Assembly: GCA_024704765.1 (NCBI GenBank)
Contig: JAKMXF010000210.1
Location: forward strand, 62,001-126,000
Direction: 5' to 3'
DNA from: Oopsacas minuta
Lineage: Eukaryota; Porifera; Hexactinellida; Lyssacinosida; Leucopsacidae
DNA: 64,000 bases
This document shows, piece after piece, positions 42,669 to 53,979 of this stretch. Below the pieces are notes generated by a model. It was not told the origin of the DNA, did no database searches, and was given only the letters and a program-made list of their open reading frames with translations. Position 1 is the stretch's first letter. Each line of letters opens with the position of its first letter. The position numbers were made by a program, and so were the translations under genes.

Positions 42669-44934
42669 ATGGCATCATACTCTCTAAAAAGTCTGTACGC
42701 ACCTGCTCCAAAACTAACCAGAGGAGTTGGATTCAATATCAACGCGGACCCTAAAGGAAAGAATATAATATATGCTCATGGTAACGCTATATATATCCGT
42801 GACTTAGCTAACCCTGAGATTTGTGAATCTTACCACGGGCATCAAAACGCTACAACAGTAGCAGCCTACGCTCCCTCTGGGAACTATATTTGCTCTGGTG
42901 ACGTCACTGGAAAGGTAATAATTTATACTCAAAATTTACTGAATAGTTTATTTATTATTTTTTTATTGCAGGTGATTGTATGGGATGCAATTCAGCCAGA
43001 ACACATCGTTAAATATGAAGGCAAACAGCTGGGAGGATCTATCAAGGATATTGCTTGGAATTCTGAGAATAACCGCATAGCTGTAGCTGGAGAAGGGAAG
43101 GAGAAAGTAGTACATGCCTTCATGTGGGACAGTGGGAGTTCAGTTGGTAATATGACAGGACACATAAAATACTGTAACTCTGTCTCTATAAGGCCTACAC
43201 GCCCTTTCAGGATTGTGTCAGGGAGTGAAGACTTCTTTGTCAATTTGTATGAAGGACCCCCTTTTAAACTGATGTCTCAGATTAAACAGCATAATAACTT
43301 CGTGAATAAGGTAATGAGGATAAAGTTTAATAGCAAATATTCTATTTAAATATAATTTGCAGGTGCGTTACTCACCAGATGGAAGTGTATTCTGCTCTGG
43401 AAGTTCTGATGGTAAGGTCATTCTGTTCGATGGGAAGGATGGAGCTCTGGTGTCCTGTTTGGGAGGTGACAGAGCACATGGAATGGGTGTAACCAACCTT
43501 TGCTGGGGTCCCACAAGTTCACAACTACTAACTGTATCAAGTGACAGAACAGCTAAACTATGGGATGTGGAAGCTAATCAGTGTGTTACTACTTTCAAGT
43601 TAGGAGACAATATACCAAATGATATGCAGGTAATATTCATTGCACAGGATACTCTCATAAAACAGGCAGAAATGTGACATACAGTCAATTCCGGTTATAT
43701 CGAAATGCCCGCATATATCGAAGTGTGAAATTATACAAATATAGTCCCAAACCGTCAAAGTAACATATTTATCTGTGACACTATCGAAGTAATTATCGCG
43801 GTTCCTTGAGCTTCGATAAAACGGAAGTTTACTGTATATTCGTATTCTAATCTTGATTACGTAATATGTGAACATTTTACAATTATGGCATTCACGAGCT
43901 TTATTTATATATTATATATACCCTAGTGTTCATGCGTATGGGCTGGAGATTATATGATATCAGTCAGTTTGAATGGAAACATAAACTATTTGGATAAGAA
44001 CAATCCAGATCATCCATTTCGTGTACTGAAGGGACATGAGAAGAATATCACTACACTCGTAACAAATGAAGATGATTACAAGTTCTATACTACTAGTTAT
44101 GATGGTCGGTGTTTACGATGGAATCCTGCTGCTTTTGACATCCAGGAGTGTAAAGGGACAGGTCACACTAGTCAGGTTAATCGTGCTGTCAGGCATAAAG
44201 ATAAAGTGTATAGTATTGGTATAGAGAAGACGTTGAGGTGTCTAGACACTAACGAGGATCAATACACACCACTAGGTCTACCTATGGAGAGTGAATCTAA
44301 AGATATTACCATTTCAAAAGAAGGTACGATTTTAGCATTTCAATTTTTGTGCTTATAATCAAATTTAACATTTTCAGGTGTTATATTTGTGACGTGTCTT
44401 AATCATTTGACAGTAGTGAAGAATGATGGAATTCAGAATACCATCCCTCTTCCGTACGTAGGAGTATCTGCTAGCTTCAACAATGATAAGAAACAGCTGG
44501 CCTTGCTTGGAGAAGACAAGAAAGTACACCTGTTCAATTATGGAGATGATGGAAAGCTAGAAGAGATATTCGTGAGTCAGGAGTTTTTCGAGATCGGAAA
44601 TATTATTCGCTATTCGCCTGACTGTAAAATGCTAGCTGTTACTTCCGGTAAGACTGTGCACATACTGAATCCAGCTGAAGAATTGAAAGAGATACAAGCT
44701 CTTACTCGAGCTAGTGCCCGTTTACTGGACATTGAATGGTCCTCTGACTCAAAGAGAATAGCTACTGCTGGATTAGACTCACATATTCAAGTCTACGAGT
44801 TTGGTGAGAATTTGGATAAGTTTTCCATACATCGAGCACATCCTGGCACAGTTATACAGGCTTTACAGTGGATAGGAAACAACATACTGTCTACTGGATA
44901 TGATTCTTGTGTGAGAATATGGAAGAGAGAATAA
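42669..44934 (+). CDS. WDR1: WD repeat protein 1 / actin-interacting protein 1
   Basis: Five exons join in phase: 42669-42914, 42972-43310, 43363-43629, 43927-44323 and 44378-44934, giving 601 residues (human WDR1 is 606). Matches cover the whole protein: LKSLYAPAPKLTRG at the start, ENNRIAVAGEGKEKVVHAFMWDSGSSVGNMTGH in exon 2, YEGPPFKL, and WDVEANQCVTTFKLGD in exon 3. Exon 4 continues with SVSLNGNINYLDKNNPDHPFRVLKGHEKNI and exon 5 with HRAHPGTVIQALQWIG. It should form the twin seven-bladed propeller that works with cofilin to disassemble actin filaments. The ATG at 42669 fits the start of the family. Intron 3 contains a miniature transposon. Confidence 0.94.
43682..43834. mobile_element. Miniature DNA transposon (family A), copy 2, in WDR1 intron 3
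   Basis: The element runs from CAGTCAATTCCGGTTATATC to a 3' end reading GATAAAACGGAAGTTTACTG, which is its imperfect inverted repeat, with a TA on each side as target duplication. The interior shares blocks with the copy at 14217-14375 in the opposite orientation. TA duplication plus CAGT ends is the Tc1/mariner-pogo style. It has no coding capacity. Confidence 0.8.
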
Positions 44935-45696
44935 TTAAGTAATTCGTGTAAATTTCTAGTTTTGGTTTGTGTTATCTTGTTAGCTACTCTGGTAGTGTAT
45001 TGTAATTAGTTCATGAGATTAGATATAGTAGGTTGAATCTAATGTTGTATATACATTACTATGAAATGTGCTATTGTGAGTAATTAATAATATAGTGTGC
45101 TATATATAATATTGGGGGTTGTAAATCTATATTTTTGAGGTCGTTACATTAACCGCGAGTGATCCATGTAGCCAGATATTATGAAATCATAATCTTAGGT
45201 GTAACCTACGAGAACAAGTCAGTTAGGTAACCCTTAACTCCAGCATAATGATACCATATCAGGTGAATTGCCAACAATACTTCTATTCTGGTAGGATAAA
45301 TGAACCAGTCATAAGATTGATGTAGTAACATCAAGTTGAGATGGTGGGACCTTACATCACTGCTAATTACCCTCACTTTCTAGTACACCAACACGATTCA
45401 CAATTGGACAAGTTATATATGATAGTGGCCTGTTAACTCACATGATAATAAATGAGACTGCATGCATGATAATTTACAAGTGTGTTGAAGTCTCACAAAC
45501 ATTTCCTATGAAAACATCCAGAATTTTTTTTACTTGTTAATATATCTTGTTCACTTAATTAACTAATCTCTGCATCGAACAGCTGTCCATCACTCATGTA
45601 GATTCACTCGTAATGCTTATACATGGCTCTATAAATTAAAATATTTTACAGGATATCATACTATTTTAGTATGTAATATATCTCACGTTACCACAA
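44935..45696. other. Intergenic gap WDR1 to coiled-coil/LRR gene
   Basis: AT-rich; no gene recognised. It ends with a TATTTTAG at 45662-45669, 27 bases before the next ATG, which resembles a splice acceptor. Confidence 0.4.
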
Positions 45697-48600
45697 ATGC
45701 ACACCCCCAGCAGTGGAGACTCTGAGCTTGATCGAGCACGTCAAGATAATGATCTGCTACAGAAGAAGCTTAGCAAGGCTATTAGCAAGAGAAACTACTA
45801 TGCTAAGTTATACTACTCTTGTACGTTAGAGCGTGATAAGGCTATGGCTGAGAGGGAAGGTGCTGTCAAGGAATTACAACGAGTACTTATGCAGGTAAGG
45901 GAGAAATTAATTTAATCTTTCAATCACAATAGTATGTTTATTTACATGTATATCATACAAATCGTTTATATGGTGGTTATGATATGGGAATTTTGGTGTA
46001 ATTATTTGTGGATAAAATTACCAAAATATTCTTTGCTTCATGACCAATTTCCTATGAAGAGTTTCTCCATCATCTTTCCTCAAGTAGATGATGTCTTCCT
46101 CTGAAGAACAAACTTCACTTCTTCTAGATCTATAACAATCTACAGTTTCGTAATCTTCATTGAAACAAATTTGTAATTCGTTGATTGAGTTATTATCATT
46201 GCATTTTAACAACACATAGTTGTCGAATATATCTTCAAACTTATCTTTGCTGTAACTCTTTCCTGGTGTAATGCCTGCTCGCTGAAATTTCATATATGGA
46301 TTATATCGTTTATATACTTCTAGTGCTTTTCTGAAATATTCTAATTCTTCAAAATTCGTCACACAACCGTGCTTTTTAAATTCATCTTCCCAAAATTTGT
46401 AAATGGGACCACTTGAGTCATCATGAGTTTCATTCTTTATGTCAATCCAGTACTTCTTAAGATCTTCTATGATCTCAGCGGTTAACTTATGTTCGTTAAA
46501 TTCATGATCCCCTTTGTCACAATCTCCATCTGTCCATAAACCATGAATCGTCCAATTATCATCAACTACCTTACTATGAATACAATTATGACCTAATGCA
46601 ATGCACTGTCCAGGTAACCATTGTAGCCTCAGCAAATATTTGATTTCATAGTCATTTCCATTTCCTTTAGATAGCGAGATTGCTAATAAGCTTGTATATA
46701 CAATTAATACGAATATATTCCCTTTCATTGAGTCCTGTATTGTTTAAAATTATCCTTTTGTTTCAAATATATATATCTATTCGTTTGTGTAACAAGATCT
46801 ATAATACATATTACATGATTTGCATTTGGTAAAATATATGTGTTGTATTACTTAATATATCCTGCAATTGTGTAATAATTACGCGTATTTTCGGAGAATA
46901 ATACAAGTAGAATTAAGTAATATTCACTAAATATTTAAATCTGATTGCATTATATACATACTGTTTTAGTTGCATCAACAAGGATATATCTTAAGTCCAA
47001 TATCAGATTGTCCTAGCGAAGCATCTCGTCTCTTTAGTGACTCATCGAGCGGATCTAACCCTACAGCTACTCCCCTCACACCCTCTAAATCTGTCTCTTT
47101 AGCTTCCCTTTTGTCCTGCTTCCAGTCACTTCCATCTACTAGTCTACACAGTCCTGTAGAAGACAGCGGTCTTTGTACTGGAGGATCCACATCCTCTCTG
47201 GCTACTAATAAGAGTTCTATAGAGAAAGAGAGTCTTAACTCTTCTCCAAACGATTTTGATACACCTGCTCCTCCCATAGTCACATCACATAGCCCCCTCA
47301 TTGTCCCCGCTATTCGACCCTGTAAACAACCGCAAGATTCTGACGTCACTAATCTGTTAGCAGAATGTGCTGAGGCTCTTGAGGGCATAGCAGACTTAGG
47401 GTTAGAATCAAATAATAGTAGTAGAAGCTACAAGCAAATGTATGAACAAGATTTCCTCAAGAAACCTCCAAGAGTATCACCTATACTAGCCAGCACTACA
47501 AGTTTGAAATCTAGAAAAGTTATTAGTAAACCTGTTAAGAAAGATGAGAATAAGTTCGTGGATACATTTGAGAATGTATCGGTTCAATGGCCCCAGTCAT
47601 ACAGAGATAATAGAGTTTATACACGTCATGATAATCTTGATTCTATATCTACATCTCTGTTAGAAGAGTATGCTCAGGATTCTACCTCTTCTTCCTGGAG
47701 AGGTGTGTCACAACAATCAGTTGAGAAGAAGTATCTACGGAATCCCACGTCTAAATTGGATAGAATAGAGGAGATGAGTTGTGAGAGTAGTGTGTCCGAT
47801 CATAGCTCAGATCTTAAGGTTATGGAGCAACAGATACAGAAATCTGAAGGTTTCGGAGATTCTAAGTAAGTCATTAACACTCAATAATGGTATTCATCTT
47901 TGATATACTGTATACCTCGGGTGAGACGCGGCATTCTCCTTGGAAACTAAATTGGTACTTATTAACCGAGTGTACGTCTTATCTGATTTATACACTATTA
48001 TAGAAATGTTAAATATATCACCAAAAATGTTTTTCAGTAACTAATTACATACATTATTCATATAGCATCCATTTTGTTGTTAGAAATATGAAAATAGTAT
48101 GGAAATAAGCAATTTTAGTCAAATTACCCAAATAAGAGAACTTCTAAATCAATTTGGTATTTAACAGGGTTGTGCTAAGTTTCACTGTTTGAGTTAATAT
48201 AATTTCTCATTGATTGAACTTATTCATGAAAATTATCAGAAATAGAGTATTAGTGAAAATAGGAATCATAAGTATGGTAATTATTGTAATTTTGAGATTA
48301 TACTGTAATTTGGAGAAATTCAAATAGAAGTAGAGGACATCTTCCAAATGTGTTATGTAGGACAAATTCCAAGTTATGTGGAGCAAAATAGAATTGTTAT
48401 TATCCTTAATTGTACGTATATTACGTCTTACAAGGTTGTGTAATAATTAATAATTTGATATCTACTTTGGAATAAAGTTCATCCACATTTGTATTCACGT
48501 GCTTAAACTATAATATTGGATATTACTTAACTTTGTATTTAGTCATATCCTGAGGATAAATTGAATCATTTAGTATAACTTTTTGTATTTTATTTTCAAA

Positions 48601-49207
48601 ATTGTAAGAATCTCCCTTAGCTTTTCAATGGAAATGTACTTTCATGTATTTTAACATAATTTTTAGGTTTAGTTCTACTCTAAGTGATAGAACAGACAGT
48701 ATTTACTCAAACAGGAATAATTTATCTTACAGCAACCTGACTACTTATGAATTGAGACATATCCTATTTGAGCTAAGCACTAGTCCGGATTCGGGGAGTT
48801 ATCTGAAATTCTACACCTCTAGTTTTGAGGATGAATGGGTGTTACTACTGTTATGTGATGAAATTAGGAGAAATATAAATCTAACTACTCTCTACCTCGT
48901 AGAATGTAACCTCTCTCTTGTTAAAGATGGTCTATTTCAACTATTAACAGCTGTATGTCATTCTAAACTATCATTCCTTTCTCTTGCTAGAAACGGTCTT
49001 ACAGATAGAGTTGTGGATTCTTTCCGAATCATAGAGTTTTTTAATTCTCGATTGTCTTTAAAAGTTTTAGACTTAAGTGAGAATTTCCTATCAGCTGAAT
49101 CAATAAATTTACTAAACACACTCAGAGAAACCTCAGGATGTGACCTTATCCTTCACAAGCAGTATGTTCTTAAACCACGATCTAATCTTCAGTACCAACT
49201 TTTGTAA
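45697..49207 (+). CDS. Coiled-coil and leucine-rich-region protein, unknown function
   Basis: Three exons join in phase (45697-45894, 46970-47865, 48667-49207) to give 544 residues. Residues ~8-66 form a charged coiled coil (SELDRARQDNDLLQKKLSKAISKRNYYAKLYY). The middle ~300 residues are Ser/Thr/Pro-rich and probably disordered, with a short acidic-hydrophobic helix VTNLLAECAEALEGIADLGL near 195. The C-terminal ~160 residues contain ribonuclease-inhibitor-type leucine-rich units: LTTLYLVECNLS, LSFLSLARNGLT and LKVLDLSENFLS. The layout suggests a cytoplasmic scaffold. I do not recognise an orthologue. Exon borders are good consensus (CAG|GTAAGG, AA|GTAAGT). Intron 1 contains an RNase T2 gene on the other strand. 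Confidence 0.75.
46018..46728 (-). CDS. Secreted ribonuclease T2, antisense inside an intron
   Basis: The minus strand encodes 236 residues with no intron, wholly inside intron 1 of the coiled-coil/LRR gene. A signal peptide (about 1-20) is followed by an RNase T2 domain. The first active-site motif is NWTIHGLW near residue 58 with its catalytic His; the second is KFWEDEFKKHGC near 111-122 with Glu, Lys and His. All the residues normally needed for cleavage are present. RNase T2 enzymes cut single-stranded RNA without strong base preference in lysosomes or outside the cell; invertebrate versions serve RNA recycling and defence. Cysteines in GQCIAL, HNCIH and GDCDKG fit the family's disulfides. 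A TATATATATTT stretch on the same strand upstream near 46770-46782 may be the core promoter. Confidence 0.9.
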   Translation of the reverse strand: MKGNIFVLIVYTSLLAISLSKGNGNDYEIKYLLRLQWLPGQCIALGHNCIHSKVVDDNWTIHGLWTDGDCDKGDHEFNEHKLTAEIIEDLKKYWIDIKNETHDDSSGPIYKFWEDEFKKHGCVTNFEELEYFRKALEVYKRYNPYMKFQRAGITPGKSYSKDKFEDIFDNYVLLKCNDNNSINELQICFNEDYETVDCYRSRRSEVCSSEEDIIYLRKDDGETLHRKLVMKQRIFW

Positions 49208-50185
49208 GTTTCTTTTTTTTACAAATACTTTCTTTTTTCCCGAATTACTGTTTTCTTTTTTGTACATTTTTAGTGATATTTATTGTATTTCTAAATCTTA
49301 CGTTTGAATTTGCGACGGTCTCGATCTCGATCTAATTCTTTTGGATACTTCTATAGAGTAGAGTTATGTCTGTCTGTTTGTGTGTCTGTTCATCTGTCAA
49401 TCTGTTCATTGGCTGTTTGATTTCTCCTCATTTGAGCCATATAATAATACTATACATTTTGGGCTTCTTGAAACATACAAATTGTGATGGTTTCCTTCAA
49501 GATCGATTAACTAATAAATCACGACAATAACTGGTGAATACAACTTGTGTACTTGTTTGTAAATCTCAGCATATGCGATCTGTTTATACAGCTTCTGAAC
49601 TGTGCATACATTCCTTGCTCTTCTTACTTAAAATGTGCTGAACTATGAGATACTTCTTTTGTAGAGATGAGATTTATTTGATAGAGCTGTGCAGTGCATC
49701 ATAAATTCCCAATTACCGAAAGTATGGATCCGAGACCCGAGAGTATAGGCGCCAAGTTGGTTTACCTGGGGGTCTGGGTCCCCCATATTTAGAGGCGGAA
49801 ACTGTATTTATGTCAAAATTACATAGATGCATGAAGAAATTTCGTGAAGTGATCCCAGGTTTGATTAAAACTTGGAGCCAATGCTCAAGAGTGCACTATT
49901 TGCTGTTGAAAAATTTCTTGATTCTCCATAGATTTGAGAAATTTTCTATTCACTGGATATTATTGGTATTTTTACATTTACTTTCAGTGACGGTCTGTAT
50001 TATTATTAAGTAAATAGAAATCTGCCCTCCAAGTTAAGACAATGTGATAGAGAATTCCTATATTTTCCACTCAATGGAGTATTATTCAAACTAAATTTAT
50101 AATTTCTAAACTTCTAATAGTTCGAACTAAAGAAACCCACTTAATTGTCATTCATATATAGCTATAACTCTAGCAACATCTAAGT
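49208..50185. other. Intergenic gap LRR gene to SRCR gene
   Basis: AT-rich, with one short GC-rich patch near 49730-49795 (GGGGGTCTGGGTCCCCC). A 67-residue frame at 49810-50013 has no domain and was not accepted. Confidence 0.4.
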
Positions 50186-50806
50186 ATGCAACTTGTAAAG
50201 ATATTCGCATTCGCTTTCTTCCTTGGTATGGCATCTTGCACAGAACACGGAGACGTCCGTATCATCAAGAAGGGAGAAGTGTCAAGTGAAGGTAACGTAG
50301 AAATATTCTGGGACAACGACTGGATGGGCATATGTGCAGATGATATTAACACCTGGGATATTGATGCTGTATCGGTAGTATGTAGTCAGCTAAACTATCC
50401 TTATGCTACTACACCATCAATAACTGGTTACTACAGCAGATCTAACGTAACATACAGTATACACGATGTAATCTGTCGTGGAGATGAGGATGTGCTGTTG
50501 GAATGTAGCTTCCTTAACTACTCAATTCCTGAGGTGGAATGTAATAATCCAGCTTCCGCTGCATGTGTAACAGCTGAAGAGGTTTTGGTATACGCAGTGT
50601 GTTTCTTTCTAAGTTGTATGTTCTGCTGCTGCTCTACTTTCGTGATAATTCTCATGTGCTTCATGATCGCTTCGTGTCCTCTCGCTATCCTAGCTACCTC
50701 CAGTCGCAGACCAGCTGATGGTGTGGTGATTGATGATCCTACTCGTCCTCTCATGATTGATCCTAACACAAACTACAAGACTAAGCCTCCTGCATACACT
50801 AACTAA
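50186..50806 (+). CDS. SRCR-domain single-pass membrane protein with PPxY tail
   Basis: A complete 206-residue frame starts with a signal peptide (about 1-18). One scavenger-receptor cysteine-rich domain follows (about 24-127), with GNVEIFWDNDWMGICADD, VVCSQLNYPYA, VICRGDEDVLLECSF and ASAACV, the usual strand and Cys order. A cysteine-rich membrane segment lies at about 133-165, then a short cytosolic tail ending PPAYTN, which contains a PPxY motif for WW-domain proteins such as Nedd4-type ligases. SRCR domains bind ligands at the cell surface, often in immunity; sponges have many. The ligand cannot be inferred. The frame is intronless. Confidence 0.85.
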   Translation: MQLVKIFAFAFFLGMASCTEHGDVRIIKKGEVSSEGNVEIFWDNDWMGICADDINTWDIDAVSVVCSQLNYPYATTPSITGYYSRSNVTYSIHDVICRGDEDVLLECSFLNYSIPEVECNNPASAACVTAEEVLVYAVCFFLSCMFCCCSTFVIILMCFMIASCPLAILATSSRRPADGVVIDDPTRPLMIDPNTNYKTKPPAYTN

Positions 50807-51170
50807 CTCCTCTCTGTTGACTACCTGAATTAAGCGTCAATTTGTGTGTTTATTTATGATTAACTCTGAGATGTATGATTTTATCTAAAGTGTATGCTAT
50901 TCCTATCTGGTTAGTTAATACTGAACTATCTCTGTATTACTAGTTATGTGACAATACGAATAGTATTGTGTTTTTAAGTTATTATTAATTGTATTTACAT
51001 ATATGATCACTGTTTTCAGATGTACACGGGAAAGGCTCCGATTTTTCTACAACTTGCACAATCTATAGGGCTCACAAATATATTTTGTATTAACTCTATA
51101 GGGCTTTAACTTGTAACCAAGCCAGGGGTCAATCCCCCACCCGATTCTGCGTATATGTAGATTCACTATA

Positions 51171-51409
51171 CAGTGGAACCTCAATAATCCAACACTCAAT
51201 GGGAGACGAAAAATAGGTCGGATTATAGAGGTAAATTAATCTCCATAATCCGACATTTTCTGAAAACGAAAAACAGGTCTGATTCCGAAATAGCGAGGTT
51301 CTGGATTATTGAGGTTGTTTTCTATACAAAAACGATCCGTGAACAGAAATAATGTTGGTTTAGGGAAATTCCGGATTAACACAGGTGTCGGATAACGGAG
51401 GTTCCACTG
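51171..51409. mobile_element. Pogo/Tigger-like miniature DNA transposon
   Basis: Ends CAGTGGAACCTC and GAGGTTCCACTG are perfect inverted repeats of 12 bases, bounded by TA on both sides. The inside repeats variants of ATAATCCGAC/GTCGGATTAT and GGATTATTGAGGTT. This arrangement is typical of pogo/Tigger-type non-autonomous elements. There is no transposase frame. Confidence 0.88.
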
Positions 51410-52086
51410 TACTTGTGTTGAATCTGTGATCAATTTAGTATTGTTGTAATTCAACTCCAATAAATTCCACTATTCAGGTATTGCAGGGCGGTGCAAACGG
51501 TCAGGCTAGTCAGGCTATGATCTGACCACTATTTGCCTTTGTATTGGTTGTATTGGGCGTGTATGAGTATTGAAACTACTTTCATAGCTCTAATACATGC
51601 AATTTGAATAAGTTATTGCTCCAATGAATATATGAATTCCACTAATTTTCACTATATTACCTCCAAGCTAGCAATCCTTTTAGCAACTAATTAATGGTTT
51701 TCAGGAAAATAATAGTCACATGCGTAGTCAAATTAACTTTCACTTTGTTGGAAATATTCCATACATGGATGAACAGAGGGAGAGTTATATTGTTTCATTA
51801 TATGTTTAAATAATTAGCATGGATCTTTAGTGCTTTCAGACTACACTGAATAATATTTTATAAGAGTTCTTAAGCTATTTTGATCGGTGTTAATGTTTAT
51901 GGTTCAACAGTTTGTAAATTAAATGAGTCAATTTGAATAATGCTTCTGGTTTTCCTTTCAATTTAAGTTATACAACTACCTTGGAATATTTATTGTTTAT
52001 GATATACGTAGTCTATTGATAAAATGCTACGTTTGTTCTTTCCTAGAATCTTCATTATTTAAAGAAATTTAATCTACTATTCGTTA

Positions 52087-52241
52087 GGGACCGTTCAAAA
52101 CGTTACATAACTTAAATTCCCTACACCTGTGTCATGATTTACCCTTAGTACTGTAAAAGGAATGGACCTATGGGGTTACACTTTGCTTACCATCGGCCAC
52201 CCCTTCCCCTCGGTAGCGTTACGTAACGTTTGAACGACTCC
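52087..52241. mobile_element. Miniature DNA transposon with TTA target duplication
   Basis: The left end GGGACCGTTCAAAACGTTAC and the right end (on the other strand) GGAGTCGTTCAAACGTTACG are imperfect inverted repeats. TTA flanks both sides (52084-52086 and 52242-52244). It is 155 bp with no reading frame. Superfamily not assigned. Confidence 0.7.
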
Positions 52242-52894
52242 TTAAGACACTATCAAATTATATTAATTTGTTATTTGTCATCATTCTAATGACCTGTAGA
52301 GAATACTGAAAATACCTTTACTCAGTCATCTGAGCTAAATTAGCATAGGATTGTACGTTATTTCTATTCTTTAAGAAGTATAATTATTATACCAGATGTG
52401 TGGTTAACTCACATTTGAATGACTTGAGCCATTTTAGTAGAGTTTGATCGGTTCACTTTTCGCAACCTGACTCAAGCTGAACTGAATTTGACCAATAAAA
52501 ATTAGGAATAAATTGAAAATCGGACCTAAACCAACCCGAAATCTAATCTGCATTGAAATCATTTGTTTAGCTTTCGTTCTCTCTTTTAGTTGGACATCTG
52601 CTTTGAGCTATGTTATCATACTCAGTAAAATTTATGAATAATAATAATATCTAACATTCTTACACAGTTACGTTTTAATTAGAAATATTATACTTACTTT
52701 CATTTGTTTAGAATATAATAAGTGTGAACATTTGGTAATATTTGTGCTTTTTGCTTATTGAACATTATAATTGATCCTTTTTTTCAATGACCTTCCTGGC
52801 CTAGAAAACGGCCCTCCTATAAATATATAAAAATAATGGGTAATATTAAGAATTTAAAAAACACTAAAATTGAAATTACTTGAATTAAAAAAGG

Positions 52895-53209
52895 ATGGGA
52901 AGGTTTGTTCTGAAAAATTTGCTTAGCTCTGTTGGCCTGGATCACAATCAAGTTGTTGGAATGAAAGCGAATGACTTACAAAGTCATCTGGCTGAAAATG
53001 GGTTGGATCGAGAGGCAATTTTGTCTATTAAACGTCTTAGGAAACGTGAGAGAATTAAGAGGAAGTCTGGCAGAGAGGCTGATATTTTGATATCTAATGT
53101 TATAGACTTAAAGGTGATCAAATCTAACCTTGAGAGCGAGAAGGAATTTCTCCAAAGAGAAATTCAATTCTATCTTACTCATCTTCATTTCGAGAAATAT
53201 AATATGTGA
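52895..53209 (+). CDS. CNC-type bZIP-like protein with degenerate basic region
   Basis: A short frame of 104 residues begins at an ATG preceded in frame by a TAA six bases upstream. It aligns without gaps with the cap'n'collar domain and bZIP of BACH/NRF proteins: MKANDLQSHLAENGLDREAILSIKRLRKR corresponds to the CNC block. Then KSNLESEKEFLQREI corresponds to the zipper, with leucines spaced by seven (residues ~73, 80, 87). The basic region reads ERIKRKSGREADILI where the family has a KNxxAAQxCRKRK-like core, so the invariant Asn and Arg that contact DNA are missing. The zipper ends early. It may be a non-DNA-binding partner, a gene fragment or a decaying copy. Confidence 0.5.
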   Translation: MGRFVLKNLLSSVGLDHNQVVGMKANDLQSHLAENGLDREAILSIKRLRKRERIKRKSGREADILISNVIDLKVIKSNLESEKEFLQREIQFYLTHLHFEKYNM

Positions 53210-53816
53210 ATAATATTTTCGCTTAATTTCCGCTAATTCGCCGCTATTTTGTTCACCGTATGCAGGAATTTATCATTTTGTTGTATAATTTGCAGAATTT
53301 CATAATATTTTATTCACCACTTTATCGCATGCAAGTACACTTTTCTATTAAAATATTTGCTATACAATCTGCTCCACTTATCTAAGCTATTTCAGGAAAA
53401 TCGGACATTTGGGATATTTTTGATAACTATCATCAGAAATGACTACTTTTGTAAAAATCAATCTGTAAGAATTGCTTAGGATCAGTTGAATTTCGAAAGT
53501 TTTTTAAATGAATGGATATGAATTCTACCCCCCCTCCCCCCCCCACCATACTGGCGTGTTAGTGTTCATTTCGTTATGAATCACTGTAATATGTAATAAC
53601 TTCAAATTCTCTGGAAAAATTGAATTGATAAAGTAAAATGAAGGTTAAATTGTGTACAAATCCGTTGGTCTCACTTAGGATCCGTAGACTTGACAACTAT
53701 AGAAATGAGAACTGATAACTTGAATGTACTAATAGTTATAGCGCTGTATGTACATGTACAACGGCGTATTTAACAAATTGGCCTACTGAAGGTCAGTCTA
53801 ATATCATTGAATATTC

Positions 53817-53818
53817 TC

Positions 53819-53862
<44 letters not shown>

Positions 53863-53878
53863 TATTATATTATTATTA
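53817..53878. repeat. (ATT)n microsatellite, left part
   Basis: TTA/ATT triplets with two shortened units, running directly into the miniature transposon at 53879. Confidence 0.9.
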
Positions 53879-53978
53879 CAGTCGACTCCGGTTAATCGGA
53901 CCACTGGTTAATCGGACACTCCGGATAATCGGACCACTTTACTCTGGACAAAAGTGGTCCGATTAACCAGAGTCGACT

Positions 53979-53979
<1 letters not shown>
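53879..53979. mobile_element. Miniature DNA transposon inserted in an ATT array
   Basis: CAGTCGACTCCGGTTAATCG at the left and the reverse complement of CAGTCGACTCTGGTTAATCG at the right form inverted repeats of about 27 bases with one difference. TA lies on both flanks. The unit TTAATCGGAC/ATAATCGGAC is repeated inside. At 101 bp it is almost all terminal repeat. CAGT ends and TA duplication fit a pogo/mariner-type element. Confidence 0.88.

Larger units (their letters stand above)
50807..52894. other. Intergenic gap with two miniature transposons
   Basis: About 2.1 kb with no recognisable gene. It contains two non-autonomous DNA elements, at 51171-51409 and 52087-52241, listed separately. 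Confidence 0.55.

Noticed and set aside
46975-47388. 137-residue minus-strand frame opposite exon 2 of the coiled-coil/LRR gene
   Set aside because: It lies entirely opposite a well-supported coding exon, with no domain and an odd composition, as expected from an antisense shadow.
49810-50013. 67-residue frame before the SRCR gene
   Set aside because: No recognisable domain and no splice-linked partner; chance length in AT-rich DNA.
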